A stretch of 64,000 nucleotides of DNA from Corbicula japonica (Eukaryota; Mollusca; Bivalvia; Venerida; Cyrenidae): positions 664,213-728,212 of the forward strand of contig JAZAYU010000257.1 in the NCBI GenBank assembly GCA_038501625.1. Direction: 5' to 3'. Positions within the stretch are counted from its first letter, which is position 1, and every line of letters starts with the position of its first letter. The translations under genes were made by a program, and so were the position numbers. A model generated the notes under the pieces. The model searched no databases. It had not been told where the DNA came from and was given only the letters and a program-made list of their open reading frames with translations. Positions 1 through 12,827 of this stretch are shown here, one piece after another.

Positions 1-3000
1 TTATTGGCGACCTGTCGTACCGATAACTTTTTTCGGGGCGTAATAAGCCTCTACATGTTTTCATGCAGATTTATTATTATGCTAAGTCTATAGACGGTCA
101 GGGATCTTGCAATCTCCCCGTCCACTAAGAAAAGTTTTAAAACGATGGTATTAGAATCTGTCTGGTGCATTCCGGGCATTCCTTGGTGATTCGTGTGGAT
201 TAAGCTGAGTACTCGGATATAAGCAGTTGTACGCCTGTATATATTTTATAATTTTAATATTACGATATTAGATTCTAGTTTTTGCAATTTTCTCCTTAAA
301 TTCTTCTCTTATTCTATACCCGAGTAAACAATCCAAAGATGCCAAAGCACAAACAGGATGATCTGATCAAAAACGGACGGCTTCTCAAGGCGGCGATGAC
401 AGACAGATGGTCCAGGAGCAGGTGTGGTCGTCCAGGAAACAGGATGTGCAGGAGGTTGAAACACCACTTCCTACATTCTCCGCACCAGGTGAAAATATTT
501 TAAAAATCCGACCTTATGCTAGTCATGCTTGACCAACTTATTTTAAAATGATAGTCAAAATAATCAAAACATTTGCAAAACCTGTTGCCTAAACAACCAG
601 ATCAAGAATCTTGGGTTAAACAACAATTGCATGTTTTGAACGGTGAATTATTTCTTAAACGGAAAATACCTCTAAGTCTGAAGCTGACTTTTTAAATCGC
701 ATTTATATTGAGAAACATCCTTGTAACATCGTAATAGATATGAAGTAATCAGCCAATTAATGTTCGCTTTAAAGCGCATCGGTTGTTGATTTTACGACTC
801 GAAATTTAGACTTAAAATGTAAACTCTTGCCAAAAAGGGAGGTTATAGATGTTGTACTTACAGCCTATTAAAAACTAAACTTTCAAGTCAGTCTGCTCAC
901 AAAAATGTTTCTGATTTTAACAACCGAAGGTTCTATAGTGAACGACTTTGCAACCACGTCCATAGATGTCTAAGCTTTTTTACACTGCCTTATATTGTCC
1001 GCTTTAATTTCAGCAGTCAACGAGATATTAAACCAAACCTCCTCTGAAAATATCCGTTCTAGACAACATTTCCTCAAGTCCGCTGGGGCGTTATGCTCTT
1101 AATTCATATTCGAAAACTTTTGTAAACTTATTCAATGATCTATTTAGCAGGAGTCAGATAAAAAATTTGATCGTTTATTACATATGATTTTGTCATTGTT
1201 AAATCGTCTGGTAATACCTGCCTTCATTTAATGTCGAGTTTCGATCACATATGCCGAGATTTTGGCGATTCGTTTTGAAAGGAGAAATGGGTTGGTCCTT
1301 CATTTGCCTCACATATAAAGAATAACAAGAAAAGCAAAGCTTAAGTTTAAAACTAAAAAAAAATAACATTAAAACAACTCAAGTCGGTGTTGGAGTTATG
1401 TGTTTTTATTTCTAAGACCATACCGGCAGGTCGTGCATGTTTACGCTGAATCTATGATGCCATGTCATTAGCTAAGAAACCCCCTCATTTCATTAGGAAT
1501 ATTAAGTAAATAAGAGAGAGAACGCTTCCCTGTTTAAAATACATAAAACGTGTATATTTAGCGGCTTGACTGGTTACAAGATGTTATGCTTGAACTTAAA
1601 CTGACGCATCTGACAATTCTAACCTTTAGCGGTTTTTGAATGGCCATTATGCTAAAAATAGTGTCTTTAAGGACATAACTTACTTTAATAAGTGCTCGTG
1701 TGGTTTGAGAATCGCGCCTTCGTTGAAACATGAAGTCCTCACAAAAATGTTGTAGAACTATTTAGATCAAAGTGCAAGCATATTCCTGGAAAATGGAATA
1801 CTATCTGCATCGCTGATTCTGTTAGTCCTTTTCATTGAGCAAAACTGTTTGAATCACTTTCGGTACTTTTCATCGTCGGATACCCACGTCGTATCCATTA
1901 CGTTTGCGCTTCATTCATGGCTTGTAACGTAGCGTGAGTGTAGTAAAAGGCATGGGTGTCCGATGATGGGTACTTTTGAACCATGCCAGATCTCTTACGA
2001 GTGCGTAAAGAATTTCATACCAACATAGCCTCTGTATCAGATAATTCAAAAAAGAGCTAAAACTACTATTTAGACAACTTTACCGCATTTGCGATCAACT
2101 TGGGTCGCGAACATCATTTTTACTCTAAATATCAATGTTATAACGTAATTTATTGCATCCCTTAAAGCTGCATATTCACAATTCGTGGGAATACCTGAAT
2201 ATCTCAGATGCGGTTCATATTAATTGCATCCACCATATAATACTTCAAAATGACTGAACAGAAGAGAATTTCACAGAAATTTAGTCTAATCAGTGTCATT
2301 TAGGATCTGTTTGTGAGAAAAATTTTACTGCATACGTAGCGCTATGCAACTTTGGCTTAAATAAATCCACTCGTACGTTGACTTACAGGAAAATTATATT
2401 TCATTTACTTAATTAACGGGTCTTCTACAGTTTTACATGTAACAATAAAATTTGATTTTTGAACATATACGATATTTTCGTTATTGATGAGTAACTGCCT
2501 TTAAATCAATATCCCCATTCAACTATTAGCGGTCATATTGCTGCTTTAGGTTACGTTAACATAGTTGACTATACTAGGTAACACAGAACTTGAGAACATT
2601 TCATGATAAAGCAATGTTAGGTTGTTTGCGTAAAAACACAAGAAATGTTGTGGTTTTTTTAGGAACAATCCTTGGCAAACTCATTTTCGTCCTTGAACAG
2701 TAATAAACACGTATGTCGCTGTGTTTTCACTGTTTTTCGTTTTAGCCCTACTACGGTTTAGTGATTATCTAAACAAGAACAACAAAATTTAGTGTTTGTA
2801 ATACGTCTTTAAGATTTTGTTATGAGAAGCAAAATATTTGGGCTCTATTTTACGTCATCAAAAACTGAGCTAAAGGGTTATTGTACTCATTTAGATGTTT
2901 AAATTGACCATTGAAATAGTCAGTATTTATGATCACGTGGACATATGCATAAATTAAATCAATTATCTGTCACGCAAGTTTGTCATTTCAATTGAAGTCA

Positions 3001-3120
3001 CTTGAAACTTTTGAATTTTTACATAGTTATGTCCGATGCATTATTAAAACGAACTACGTTAAGGCGATTGGAACTCTTTGAATATTGTGCAATATTATAA
3101 TTATATGATTGATATTATAA
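1..3120. other. AT-rich stretch without a recognised gene
   Basis: No long open frame is present on either strand. A TATA-like GATATAAGC lies near 215, and a short basic open frame follows at 339. An imperfect inverted repeat surrounds 1874-1967, where CGGATACCCACG faces CATGGGTGTCCG. The rest looks like ordinary intergenic or intronic sequence. The start of the window could be the edge of a retroelement, but no terminal repeat confirms that. Confidence 0.5.
339..503 (+). CDS. Possible short first exon, unknown product
   Basis: A 54-codon open frame begins ATG CCA AAG CAC and encodes a very basic, Arg/Lys/His-rich peptide. A plausible splice donor, CAG|GTGAAA, lies at 488/489, so the frame could be a first coding exon that stops being coding at 488. 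A second overlapping frame (about 362-530) reads as a Gln/Glu-rich peptide ending in a stop, so the true frame is uncertain. No family was recognised. It could be the start of a retroelement gag region or chance. Confidence is low because no continuation exon was found. Confidence 0.15.
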   Translation: MPKHKQDDLIKNGRLLKAAMTDRWSRSRCGRPGNRMCRRLKHHFLHSPHQVKIF

Positions 3121-3129
3121 TGTGACTTT

Positions 3130-3370
3130 CTAAATATTACTATTTCTGGCTATCCGAGTTCTTTGAAGGATGTGCAATTTTGTCTATATTGAATTGTCAT
3201 TATAATGTGACTTTAAATAATTTTACAATTTCTGGCCATCCGAGCTCTTTGAAGGATGTGCCATGTTTTATTTAATGAATTCTTATTATAATGACTGTGA
3301 CTTTCAATAATTTTACTATTTCTGGCAATCCGAGCTCTTTGAAGGATGTGTCATGTTGTATATAATGAAA
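3130..3370 (+). repeat. Tandem repeat, about 88-bp unit, three copies
   Basis: The block TTTCTGG..ATCCGAG..CTTTGAAGGATGTG recurs with CTTTGAAGG beginning at 3161, 3247 and 3337, a spacing of 86-90 bp. The same core, ATCCGAGC..TTTGAAGGATGTAC, returns in the larger duplication at 3.7 and 4.0 kb, so the two repeats share an origin. Confidence 0.75.
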
Positions 3371-3581
3371 TGTTTTTAAAATATGACTTTCTGAATAAAA
3401 TTTAATAAATAGTATTACATGTACTATGTGATACAGTTGGGCTATCTATCTATTGCTAAATTTGTATAGACCCCCTCTCCAATCAGCCCAACAATTCATT
3501 TGACGACCACCATTTTCAATTAAATTCAAAATATAAAAAAATAATAATGATTTAACTATTGGAAAAAGGGCTGCTGAGCTT

Positions 3582-4116
3582 AATGTGGAGGCAGGCAGTC
3601 CGTGTTTATTAAACAAGGGGTCGTCACTTTTCAAAATTAAAATGTGATGTTATCAGTTGCCATATGCTGTAATGTGAAAGCCGGCAACATCTTTTGGCAT
3701 TTAAATACAGATAGGTTCCGTTGAATGCTATTTTCTGGACATCCGAGCTATTTGAAGGATGTACCATTATGCTATTATGGCTGTTGACAGGATAAATAGC
3801 ATAATAAACTTCTGTTTAGCGGATTTATTTCCGTTTATACGTTTGAAAAATGTGGAAGCAGGCAGTCCGTGTTTATTAAACAAGGGGTCGTCACTTTTCA
3901 AAATTATAATGTGATGTTATCAGTTGCCATATGCTGTAATGTGAAAGCCGGCAACACCCTTTGGCATTTTAATACAGTTTGGTTCCGTTGAATGCTATTT
4001 TCTGGACATCCGAGCTTTTGAAGGATGTACCATTTTGCTATTATAGCTGTTGACAGTATAAATAGCATAATAAACTTCTATTTAGCGGATTTGTTTCCGT
4101 TTATATGTTTGAAAAA
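3582..4116 (+). repeat. Tandem duplication, 267-bp unit, two copies
   Basis: The segment from AATGTGGAGGCAGGCAGTCC to GTTTGAAAAA is repeated directly with a spacing of 267 bp (about 3582-3849 and 3849-4116). Differences are few, such as GGAG/GGAA and ACATC/ACACC, so the duplication is recent. Short open frames here are not conserved between the copies. Confidence 0.85.
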
Positions 4117-5038
4117 TTTACTTTACCTTCCTTTGCACTCTTGACTTACAATTTAGTTATTAAACAAACCAACTATCAAATTATGTCTACAAAGTCCAAT
4201 CTAGAGATGGCCACAAGTGGTCTATATAAGCGGGTGGTATTTGTTCCAAATACAATTATTCCTTTATTTATTGACGGAAAAAATGGTATTTTTTTCACAG
4301 GCGGTCGTTATTCAATGGTAGTTTGACTGTAATATTAAACCATTGACATAATGCATGATAATGTAAATGTTTATTGACTTTCAACCGGTCGTCTGAATAT
4401 TTAATTATTTTTTGTCGGGTAAGCGATCTTGGGTTAGGCATAAAACACTAAATCTAACATGGATGGTCAAAAATGTTTTCCGAGTGGTTAGGGATGAAGT
4501 CTAATATAAGTTTTATTTGGTCGCAGCCTCTACCTAGAAGGTCTTGGCGGTATATTACGAACAATTTTATTGCAAACCAAATGTAAACAATATTAAACAG
4601 TTATCTGCGAACTTACTGCAAAAACAGGGTTGGTTGTCTTAAAATTCTCGATATCATTCGAGATACCCTTTACTTTTCATCAGTTCTTCCCTGGATACGA
4701 GATTATGGTTAAAAACCACCCCGGTATATTGGGAGCTGTTTATAAATTCCTTGTACATTGCCGTACACGTTTTACTACAACAGACATAGAATCTAAATAC
4801 GACATTGTTTTGTCACTGAATTTTAATAACTAATCCTGATGTATAAATATTAGTTGGCTATTTTACTGTCAAAAGCTAAAAAAAAACTTCTGCCGCAACC
4901 TGTTATTAACCGACAGCTTGAAACTTCTCAACAATTATTATATAATAAGTATCAGGACGTAATGTTTGCATAAAATTGTCATGGGTTTTGGGTCGTTTTA
5001 TGATATTCCGCTTTTGGCGGAAGGTTCGTTCGCTTACT

Positions 5039-5210
5039 CAAGAAATAACGTCAATTCATATTCAATAATTCTAATGGAAGTTTTACTCAGTTTGCATTGT
5101 TAAGCTATATATTAAATATTATCTAAACCCAGCCATGACAATTTTGTGCCAATCCTTAAAAAAATAAAATATATATAAATCATTTGTTTTTAGTCATTGT
5201 TTACTGGTTA
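5039..5210 (+). repeat. Direct repeat, left copy (172 bp)
   Basis: This segment, starting CAAGAAATAACGTCAATTC and ending near GTTTACTGGTTAA, is almost identical to 5801-5972. The pair encloses about 590 bp that contains the promoter-like block at 5262-5330. A miniature LTR-type element was considered, but the copies lack TG...CA ends. Confidence 0.8.
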
Positions 5211-5261
5211 ATAGTATGTTTAATCGATTGAAGATTAAACACTTTAACCAGCAGAAATGAC

Positions 5262-5330
5262 TCCTGTTACGTCACACGTCACGTGACTTTGCCTATATAA
5301 ACTCTTGTCTCCGCAGATTCCAGTCTTTTC
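5262..5330 (+). promoter_or_regulatory. Candidate RNA polymerase II promoter
   Basis: Within 40 bases there is a TTACGTCAC CRE-like site, a TCACGTGAC E-box and a TATATAA box at 5294-5300. A start site would be expected near 5325 in CCAGTCTTTTCG. No convincing coding exon follows, so the transcript could be non-coding, retroelement-derived or spliced to distant exons. Confidence 0.35.
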
Positions 5331-5602
5331 GATTCTTAATCAACGGAACGAGGTAGAGGCATTGCTACTTTACATAAAAAACTTTGTTTTATAACTTCCC
5401 ACCCAACCCTGCCCCTTTTTCTTGGTTTTGTTTTATATTTCCAGGGTCTTACACATCGTCGTGGCTGGAATTAGCTTGCATCTGGCGATAACTTGCAACC
5501 AGATTCCTGTAAAACATGTGATGGAAAATCGCGAAAAGACTGTCTTTATACATCTATAACTGGCATCGGTACAGATGATGTTCGATCATGTGGGATCAAA
5601 GA

Positions 5603-5695
5603 CTTTTTAAAGGGAGGTAACTCGTTGGCGAACTCCCAACATAGGTGATTACAAACTTTTACAAAGGGAGATAACTCGTTGGCAAACTCCCGGCA
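5603..5695 (+). repeat. Short tandem pair carrying GGGAGGTAACTCGTTGG
   Basis: Two adjacent units, AAAGGGAGGTAACTCGTTGG then AAAGGGAGATAACTCGTTGG, are each followed by GCGAACTCCC or GCAAACTCCC. The GGGAGGTAAC motif is frequent in molluscan repeats and also appears in the inverted pair at 12.8 and 17.7 kb. Confidence 0.6.
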
Positions 5696-5800
5696 ATAAT
5701 AAACTTTTATGAAGCAAACTCCCTAGTTAACCTGAACTTTCTTAGTTTAGTATGCTAGCGATTGTTTAATATCATAAAACTCTTGCGCCCGTGGACGGAG

Positions 5801-5972
5801 CAAGAAATAACGTCAATTCATATTCAATAATTCTAATGGAAGTTTTACTCAGTTTGCATTGTTAAGCTATATATTAAATATTATCTAAACCCAGCCATGA
5901 CAATTTTGTACCAATCCTTAAAAAAATAAAATATATATAAATCATTTGTTTTTAGTCATTGTTTGCTGGTTA
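5801..5972 (+). repeat. Direct repeat, right copy (172 bp)
   Basis: This is a near-identical second copy of 5039-5210 in the same orientation. The flanking bases differ on both sides, so the unit has clear limits. Confidence 0.8.
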
Positions 5973-6506
5973 AATGTATTTTGAGAATATGTTAGAAAGC
6001 GATTTCTTTAACTGAAATCAGCATGGGAACATACCTGACTCTCAAGGGGAGACTTTTGTGATAGTCAATCCTTGGGCGGAAAACAAGACATTGATTCCTT
6101 TGCTAAAGTTCTATTTGACAATTTACTCCATGGGATATGTAGTACGTTGTTTTTGCTGTACACTGTTTGCTATTACATTTATTAGAATATTTCTGAAAAC
6201 AAGTGAAAACAATATTCCGATTAAATGACATGGATGTTTCAGCTGACGATGATCTACATTGGTCGTTCATTGAGTAAAGGGTTTATCATTAGCTTAAAAT
6301 ATCAGTATTTAAATAACTTGCTTTGCCTCAGAATTTGTATGTCACGCCTACCTGCGTATGTATTTATAATTGTGAACCTTCAGTTTTAAAACTATTACTT
6401 TTAAAAAAAACATTAGACTATGTTTATCAAATACAAAACATTTTGGGACCACTTTAATTATCGCTTGTTGTAAATTGTAGTTCTCAGAGCGACCTGGGTG
6501 TTAACT

Positions 6507-7175
6507 AATGAAGTCAGGTAGAACCAATTGTTTCGTGTCGCCGCAGTAAAATAAAGGCACCGAGGCCCTTATATTTCATAACTTATCACATATCTCAGTA
6601 CGAAGCACTTTTAATACATGTTTTTACAAGTCGTTGTTCTTAAATCCGAAAAATATACTACAATCATCTTACGAAAATCGCCATAACCGATACACATAGA
6701 TCACTAGAAACCTACAAATGATTCAGTTAACATGTTCAATAAATGATACAGTCTGGGTCGAAGCTACATGCATGTTTGGTATAATGTTTTGTTGTTTAAT
6801 TGATCGGTTGTGGTATTATTATTATTAAAAGAATAAAAATGATATGTTTTATCATCGCTAGCATGAGAATACCTCTCAAAACCTGTTAAAACATAAACAT
6901 TTACGCTGATTTTATAACAGTACACAGTGCAAACGGTACTTTGTGTGAGTGGTTTTTAAGCGATTTTTTCAAAGTATATTGCATAAAAAAGGTAACAGCG
7001 TCTTTCATAACAATTGCTACGAGAATCGCCTGGTGAACATGTATTTGTCGATTGGATTTCTCATTACAATACATACAAAATCTCCTCATTTTTGAACTGT
7101 TTACTATGTTTTTTTTGACAATCAGTGCGCTATATCCGGTAGATGATACAATCGGTTTATATACAGTGAATATAG
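6507..7175 (+). repeat. Dispersed repeat, about 660 bp, copy 1
   Basis: The stretch from TGAAGTCAG to ATCGGTTTATATACAGTGA matches 25835-26495 along its whole length in the same orientation. Indels are scattered, with long identical islands such as GTTCTTAAATCCGAAAAATAT and TATATCCGGTAGATGATAC. The open frames overlapping the two copies are not conserved, so the repeat does not look coding. The family is unknown. Confidence 0.7.
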
Positions 7176-7179
7176 GCCC

Positions 7180-8342
7180 ATATGATTGATCTTGTCGAAT
7201 AATCTGGCAATATTGCTTTAAAGTTTTGCTACACAGGTGCGTTAAAAAGTATGTTACGAGTTAACTGTTATAATCAGACGACATATTTTACCAAATTCTC
7301 ACATAGTTTGTGTATTTATTATTATATTAGAACAAAAATTCTGTTCATTTTCCGCCGAAGAACAAATTTTTCGTTGGTCGTCTATGATGGCGGATTTCGT
7401 AACGATTCCTCGATTAAACTTCCACCGAGTCACTGCGAGTTGTTGATTTTCATGATCATAAATAGTATTTCGAGAGAGGGCCAATAACGTATTGCCATTT
7501 TAAGTTACATCTTAATATTACTTTATAAGAACCCATAACTCAGATATAAAATATAAGAACTTAACAGCAGCAAGGGCGGATTTCTGGCAAAACGACTTCG
7601 AAAGAATGGCTATTTAAACTCAGATCGAGTTTTCTAGAAAAGCAATAAAGGGAATGATATTAATCCGCTTTTCTAAATTTAAGAGTGAAGCACTTATCAC
7701 ATAGAACTTCCAACGTGGAATCAACACTTCGGAGCTTTCAACTAAACTTGAAAACAAGAAATTAAAGACCGTCAACTATAAAACGTGTCTCATTGTGCAA
7801 GCAAGAAAGTCGAGTTATTTTCAGTATGAAATCAGAACGAAAACATTACACTACTCTGAATAATATACTATATACACTTGTCAAAAGTTCTAAGTCCACA
7901 CGTCAATTTTGAATATCTCAAATTAAACTTATTAAAAGAAAGTTTGACATTATTTAAATATGATCAAACAATAATAAGTATTTGTGCAAGTGCTTTACCT
8001 ATTACGTCAACCACGACGGCATACGCAATTTATGCGTTATCCACATGCGGCAATAGAAATTATTTTTTACAATCGATTTTGTTTTCCACATATTCACCGA
8101 CGTCGAACAATCGGGGGAAAAAACTCAGCAACAAATTATAACAATGGAACGTTTGACGACTGAATACCACGAGAGTGCCTTAAACACGCGTTAAACTGGC
8201 ATAACTTGAAGTTTGTCATCAAAAAATATTGATCTTAGGCGTAAATGCAAAAGCATATTTTTGCATAATTTATCATTATAACGAAAACATCAAATGATAT
8301 TATTTTGTAAATTGAAAACGTTGCTTAAGTTGAACTCATTAC
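7180..8342. other. Unassigned AT-rich stretch
   Basis: Only short, unconvincing open frames are present. No repeat shared with the rest of the window was seen. The stretch ends at the 5-bp duplication flanking the large inverted-repeat element. Confidence 0.4.
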
Positions 8343-8347
8343 TCAAT

Positions 8348-9314
8348 CAGGGTGGGTAATCAAACTGCACCTTACCATGCAAACGAAAGTCGGCCATTTT
8401 GGATGTAAATTGGTACGTTTTTTTACTTTTACTCATTTTATAAATAACTCTTAAAATTGGGATATAACTACTACACATTTTTCCGCATCTTTTGGTACCT
8501 AAATCGGCGAGAAATTAAGCAAGAATTTTTAGGGTCAAGAGCAGGAAATGTTGTTATATTTTGTATAAATAACTCTTATAATTGGGAAATAGCTATGAAC
8601 TACTACACATTTTTCCCCATCTTTTGGTACCTAGATGGAATATTAACTCTTCGTGGAACACAAGTTACCTTGGACAAGGAAATTAAATAGGCGAGAAATA
8701 ATCAAGAATTTTTAGGGTCAAGTGCAGAAAATTTTGTTATTTTTTGTACGTTTTTCACAAAGAAACGTTGTTTTGTTTGTAATCTCACCAAAAAATTCCA
8801 TTTTAAATTTCATATCCCAATACAAATTATTTTGTCAAACAAAACACTATTTTCGCAACAAAATGATCGAATCTTCATTATGGTAAAGTGCAGTTTTGAA
8901 AAATAAATGATAAAGTGCAGTTTACTTTTTCCCAACGAAACATAAAACACCGCGTCGTATTTCCTTGACTAATATGGACATATAAACACATGACGGACAC
9001 ATGATCAATTGAAGAAATAAAATGTAACATTTGGGAGAGTCCTCAATTTCAGAGTCCAGCTTAAACCATGTATTGTTTTGATCCGCTCCACTTGACTTAG
9101 GTTTGTTCAGTTGTCACTGGCTATTGAAAAAAAATCCTTTCTTGCGTATGTATCTATCACACGCATATGATCCCGACTGTGTGCTTGTATTTCATTACCT
9201 TAAAATCGATTAAGTTGCTCTCCTGACAACAACTGCATGTTTGCAGTTCATTTATTTCATGTTAAATAACAATATGAAGAGGGTGATGTGACTTTCTTAT
9301 TTCAGGTTGGTTCC
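8348..9314 (+). repeat. Left inverted arm of the 10.4-kb element
   Basis: This arm is the inverse of 17891-18739. Matching islands include AAAATGTAACATTTGGG, the CACATGATCAATTGAAG region and GTTGGTTCCA at the inner end. It is about 118 bp longer than the right arm. A partial internal duplication (around 8443-8565 and 8567-8740, both with ACTACACATTTTTCC) explains the difference. Confidence 0.8.
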
Positions 9315-9792
9315 AGCAGTCGTCGTGTTTGCTTTTGACATCTGCAAGAAATAAAACTATGTGTCACTAGAGACGCTGCACTGCAACAAAACCAGGTTTC
9401 ATTTGAATTTTGTTAAGTGACCTTTATATGTGACCTTGACCTATGGCGTATCACAGCAGCGTTGTTTGTGCCGAACTGCGGCTGTAAAATGTCTCCCCGT
9501 ACATTCAATCAGTGCTGTTATCAGTTATGTCCCCTTAAGGTCGTTGAGCACGATACGTATTTATGTACTATGTTAATAGTTTATGTTACTATGTTAATAG
9601 TACTTTTAAAATTACGTTTGTTTTGATATTTCGGCCAGTTTATATGGGTGGTTTTAATATCCCTGCCAATATAGATTTGGATATTTTTCAATCACCCCAA
9701 GGATATATTTCCTGCTTTTTAAATTTTGCCTTTGGCGTTGTCTGTGATATGCAGGATTTATATTCTCTGATCCCCTGTCGAAATTTCATTCG

Positions 9793-10130
9793 GTTTAGTT
9801 CCGCCCATTGTTTTCTCGTTAAGGACAAACCCATTCTTTTATCTGGGAACCATACACAGCTGAACATGGTATGGTATTAATCTGAAAATAATCTGACATG
9901 TTCATGGGCAGTAATGGAAATGCCTAGCCCCGGGTTGAGCGCAACTCAATATTTACACCAATAAACAGTACAATGTTGATCCATCCCAAACGACAGAATG
10001 CATATGGCGGTGAACATGGAACCTTCAATGCCGTATTTTCCGATTAATACCATTCCATGTTCAGCGGCGTATGGTCTCCAGACAAAATAATGGGCTTGCC
10101 CTAAACGAGAAATTAATGGGCGGAACTAAA
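9793..10130. repeat. Foldback repeat with about 88-bp arms
   Basis: Arm 9793-9880 (TTTAGTTCCGCCCATTG ... ATGGTATTAAT) is the inverse of 10043-10130 with roughly one mismatch per eight bases. The loop of about 160 bp holds the dispersed block CCTAGCCCCGGGTTGAGCGC. The open frame covering 9563-9880 runs through one arm and is not regarded as a gene. Confidence 0.75.
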
Positions 10131-10225
10131 CAGATAAAATCTATTATGTAATGTAAAAGTTTTTACTTATTTAAACTGGTAGCGAAAAATACAGAGACGT
10201 GGAAATATAATAATTTAAATTACCC

Positions 10226-10480
10226 GTTTGAAATAGATGAAAAACGAACTTTAAACGCCATCGAACACGACAAATATGAAAAATACAGGCTCGGTTTGAG
10301 TGAGCCTGATCATGGGCAGTTATGGAAATGCATATTACTGCTCATGCAACCTAGCCCCGGGTTGAGCGCAACTCAATATTTACACCAATAAAAAGTACAA
10401 TATCGACCCATCCCAAACGATGGTACATTGTATGCATATGGCGGTGAACATGGAACCTTCTTTGGGGTGTTTCAACAAAA
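10226..10480 (+). repeat. Dispersed repeat 'CCCCGGGTTGAGCG', fuller copy
   Basis: The copy carries a small palindrome (AGGCTCGGTTTGAGTGAGCCT), then CCTAGCCCCGGGTTGAGCGC, ACTCAATATTTACACCAATAA, CATCCCAAACGA and ATGGCGGTGAACATGGAACC in fixed order. The same order occurs at 20130-20400 and, in part, at 9905-10042. The family is unknown. Confidence 0.75.
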
Positions 10481-10509
10481 ATGGCTGGAAAAGTGAAAAA
10501 AATAGTGAA

Positions 10510-12427
10510 ACTAGAAATGTGTCCATAGGACACGGATGCCCCCGCTATGCATCGTTTCCAGATACTAAAGTGCAATGATGGGAATAATAGCATTTCAAAG
10601 AAAGTGATGTTCGAGTAATTATAAGAATATGCATAAACTTGATGATCAAGTAAATTATTTGTATTTGTGGCACTGTTGTCTTCTCATTATGGAAATGTCT
10701 GTGAAGAAGTTGGTGGTAATGCAATGCAATGTCATAGTGAACATTTGTGCCAAGTTATTTTGAAATCCCTTCATTCATAAAGAAGTTATAGCCCGAACAA
10801 GTAAATTTAAGTTTTAGTAACTGTGACCTTGACCTTGGACTTACAGGCATGGGTAATGTACGCAAAACACCGCCTTGTCATGGTGAACATTTGTGCCAAG
10901 TTATTTTGAAAACCCTCCATTCAAAACAAAGTTATAGCCCGGACAAGGAAATTCTATTTTTAGTAACAGTGACCTTGACCTTGGACCTACAGGCATGGAC
11001 ATGGTACACAACTCACCACCTTGTCATGGTGAACATTTCTGCCAAGTTATTTTGAAATTACTATATTCCTAATGTAGTTACAACCCTGACAAGTAAATTC
11101 TATTTAAGTAACAGTGACCTTGACCTTGGACCTAGGCATGGGCATGGTATGGGACACACCATCTTGTTATGATGAACATTTGTGTCAAGTTATTTTGAAA
11201 TCAATCTATTCCTAACAAAGTTACAGCCCGGAAAAGAGAATTCTATTTTTAGTAACAGTGACCTTGACCTACAGGCATGGGCATGGTACGCGATACACCG
11301 CCCTGTCATGGTGAACATTTGTGTCAAGTTATTTTGAAATCCCTCCATTTATAACGAAGTTACAGCCTGGACAAGAAAATTCTATTTTTAGTAACAGTGA
11401 CCTTGACCTTGGACCTTCAGGCTTGGGTATTGTGCGGACACACTGCCTTGTCATAGTGAACATTTGTGCAAAGTTATTTCGAAATCCCTCCATTCATAAC
11501 AAAGTAACAGCCCGGACAAGAATATTCTATTTTTAGTAACAGTGACCTTAACCTTGGACCTAAAGGCTTGGGCATGTATGTGGCATACCGTCTTGATATG
11601 ATGAACAATTATACCAAGTTATTTAAAAATCCAATAAGAAATAACAAAGTTACAGAGCGGACAAGATTTTGCGCAAAAATTCTATTTTTAGTAACAGTGA
11701 CCTTGACCTTGGACCTACAGTCACGACACACCGCCTTCTTATGGTGAACATTTGTGCCAAGTTATTTTGAAATCCCTCCATTCCAAACAAAGTTAAGGGC
11801 AAAGTGTATATTTTTCTTAACACAAAATGTAAGTGAAAAAGGGGCATAATTTGAAAATATTGGAAGCATGGTTATGGGTCTTGTTGGTTATGATGTAGAT
11901 TTTGATGGTGAAAATATATTTCAAGTTTCAAGGCAGTATCTCAAGTAGTTTTTAAGTTATGGGCAAAATATAAGAAACAAGATATATTCCTATTAAAACT
12001 AATGTAAATGAAAGTATCAAAGGGCCATAACTTCTGAACAGAACATGTAAGAGCAAAACCCCACCTTTTTGCACAACAACATATCAGGCCAAGCATTGTG
12101 GTCAAGTTTCATTAAATTCCCACCAGTAGTGTAGGAGGAGTTGCGTTCACGAGATATACTCCTATTAAAACTAATGTAAATGGAAGTATCAAAGGGCAAT
12201 AACTTCTGAACGGAACGTGTAAGAGCGAAACCCCACCTTCATGCACAACTACATATCAGGCAAAGCATTGTGGTCAAGTTTCATTAAATTCCGACCAGTA
12301 GTGTAGGAGGAGTTGCGTTCACGAGAATATCGGACGGACGGACGGAAGGACGGACGGACGGACGGACGGAAAGACGGACAGGAGCAACTCTTAATGCCCG
12401 TCGCCATTTCATGGCGGGGGCATAAAA
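10510..12427 (+). mobile_element. Pearl-like tandem-unit element A
   Basis: The element starts at ACTAGAAATGTGTCCATAGG with GGATGCCCCCGC and ends at CATGGCGGGGGCATAA, so the two ends are inverted around a GCCCCC/GGGGGC core. Eight tandem units follow at spacings of 141-149 bp, marked by GTGCCAAGTTATTTTGAAAT near 10745, 10894, 11038, 11180, 11321, 11465, 11610 and 11751. Each carries GTGACCTTGACCTTGGACC. Two copies of a 174-bp block (12007-12180 and 12181-12330) come next, then a GGAC/ACGG run (12331-12376). This order matches bivalve pearl elements, thought to be non-autonomous Helentron relatives. Short open frames inside follow the repeat period and are not genes. Confidence 0.75.
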
Positions 12428-12827
12428 ATAAAGTTCATAAAAATTCCAAACTTGTTATTCTGAATTTTTTGCTTATTGAAACAGAGTTAAGAACTGAAAA
12501 GATTTTTGAAATTGGCCAACTGGTTGCTGAGATATTGTCATTTGAAAAATGGCAAGTGAAGTGAAAAAAATGTAAAGAATTTAAGTTCATAAAAAGTCCA
12601 AACTGGTTGGTCCATATTTTTTGTACAGTCTTTACGGTGATCAAAATCAATCAAGTTATACTCATATGTGGCAAAATAAAAATTTTATGGAGCTTTATTG
12701 ACAAACATTAAATAAATCAACGAATTTTAATTTATGTGCTTAAAATACAAGTATTGCTGTTTCTTATTATTTAAATGTGAATTTCTGTTAAAATACATGT
12801 TGAAGCATCAAATATAAGTGCTTAGGT

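Noticed and set aside
5039..5972. Miniature LTR retrotransposon
   Set aside because: The direct repeats lack TG...CA ends, and no primer-binding site, polypurine tract or target duplication was seen.
9563..9880. 105-codon plus-strand frame
   Set aside because: Its second half runs through one arm of the 9793-10130 foldback; no motif or splice context was seen.
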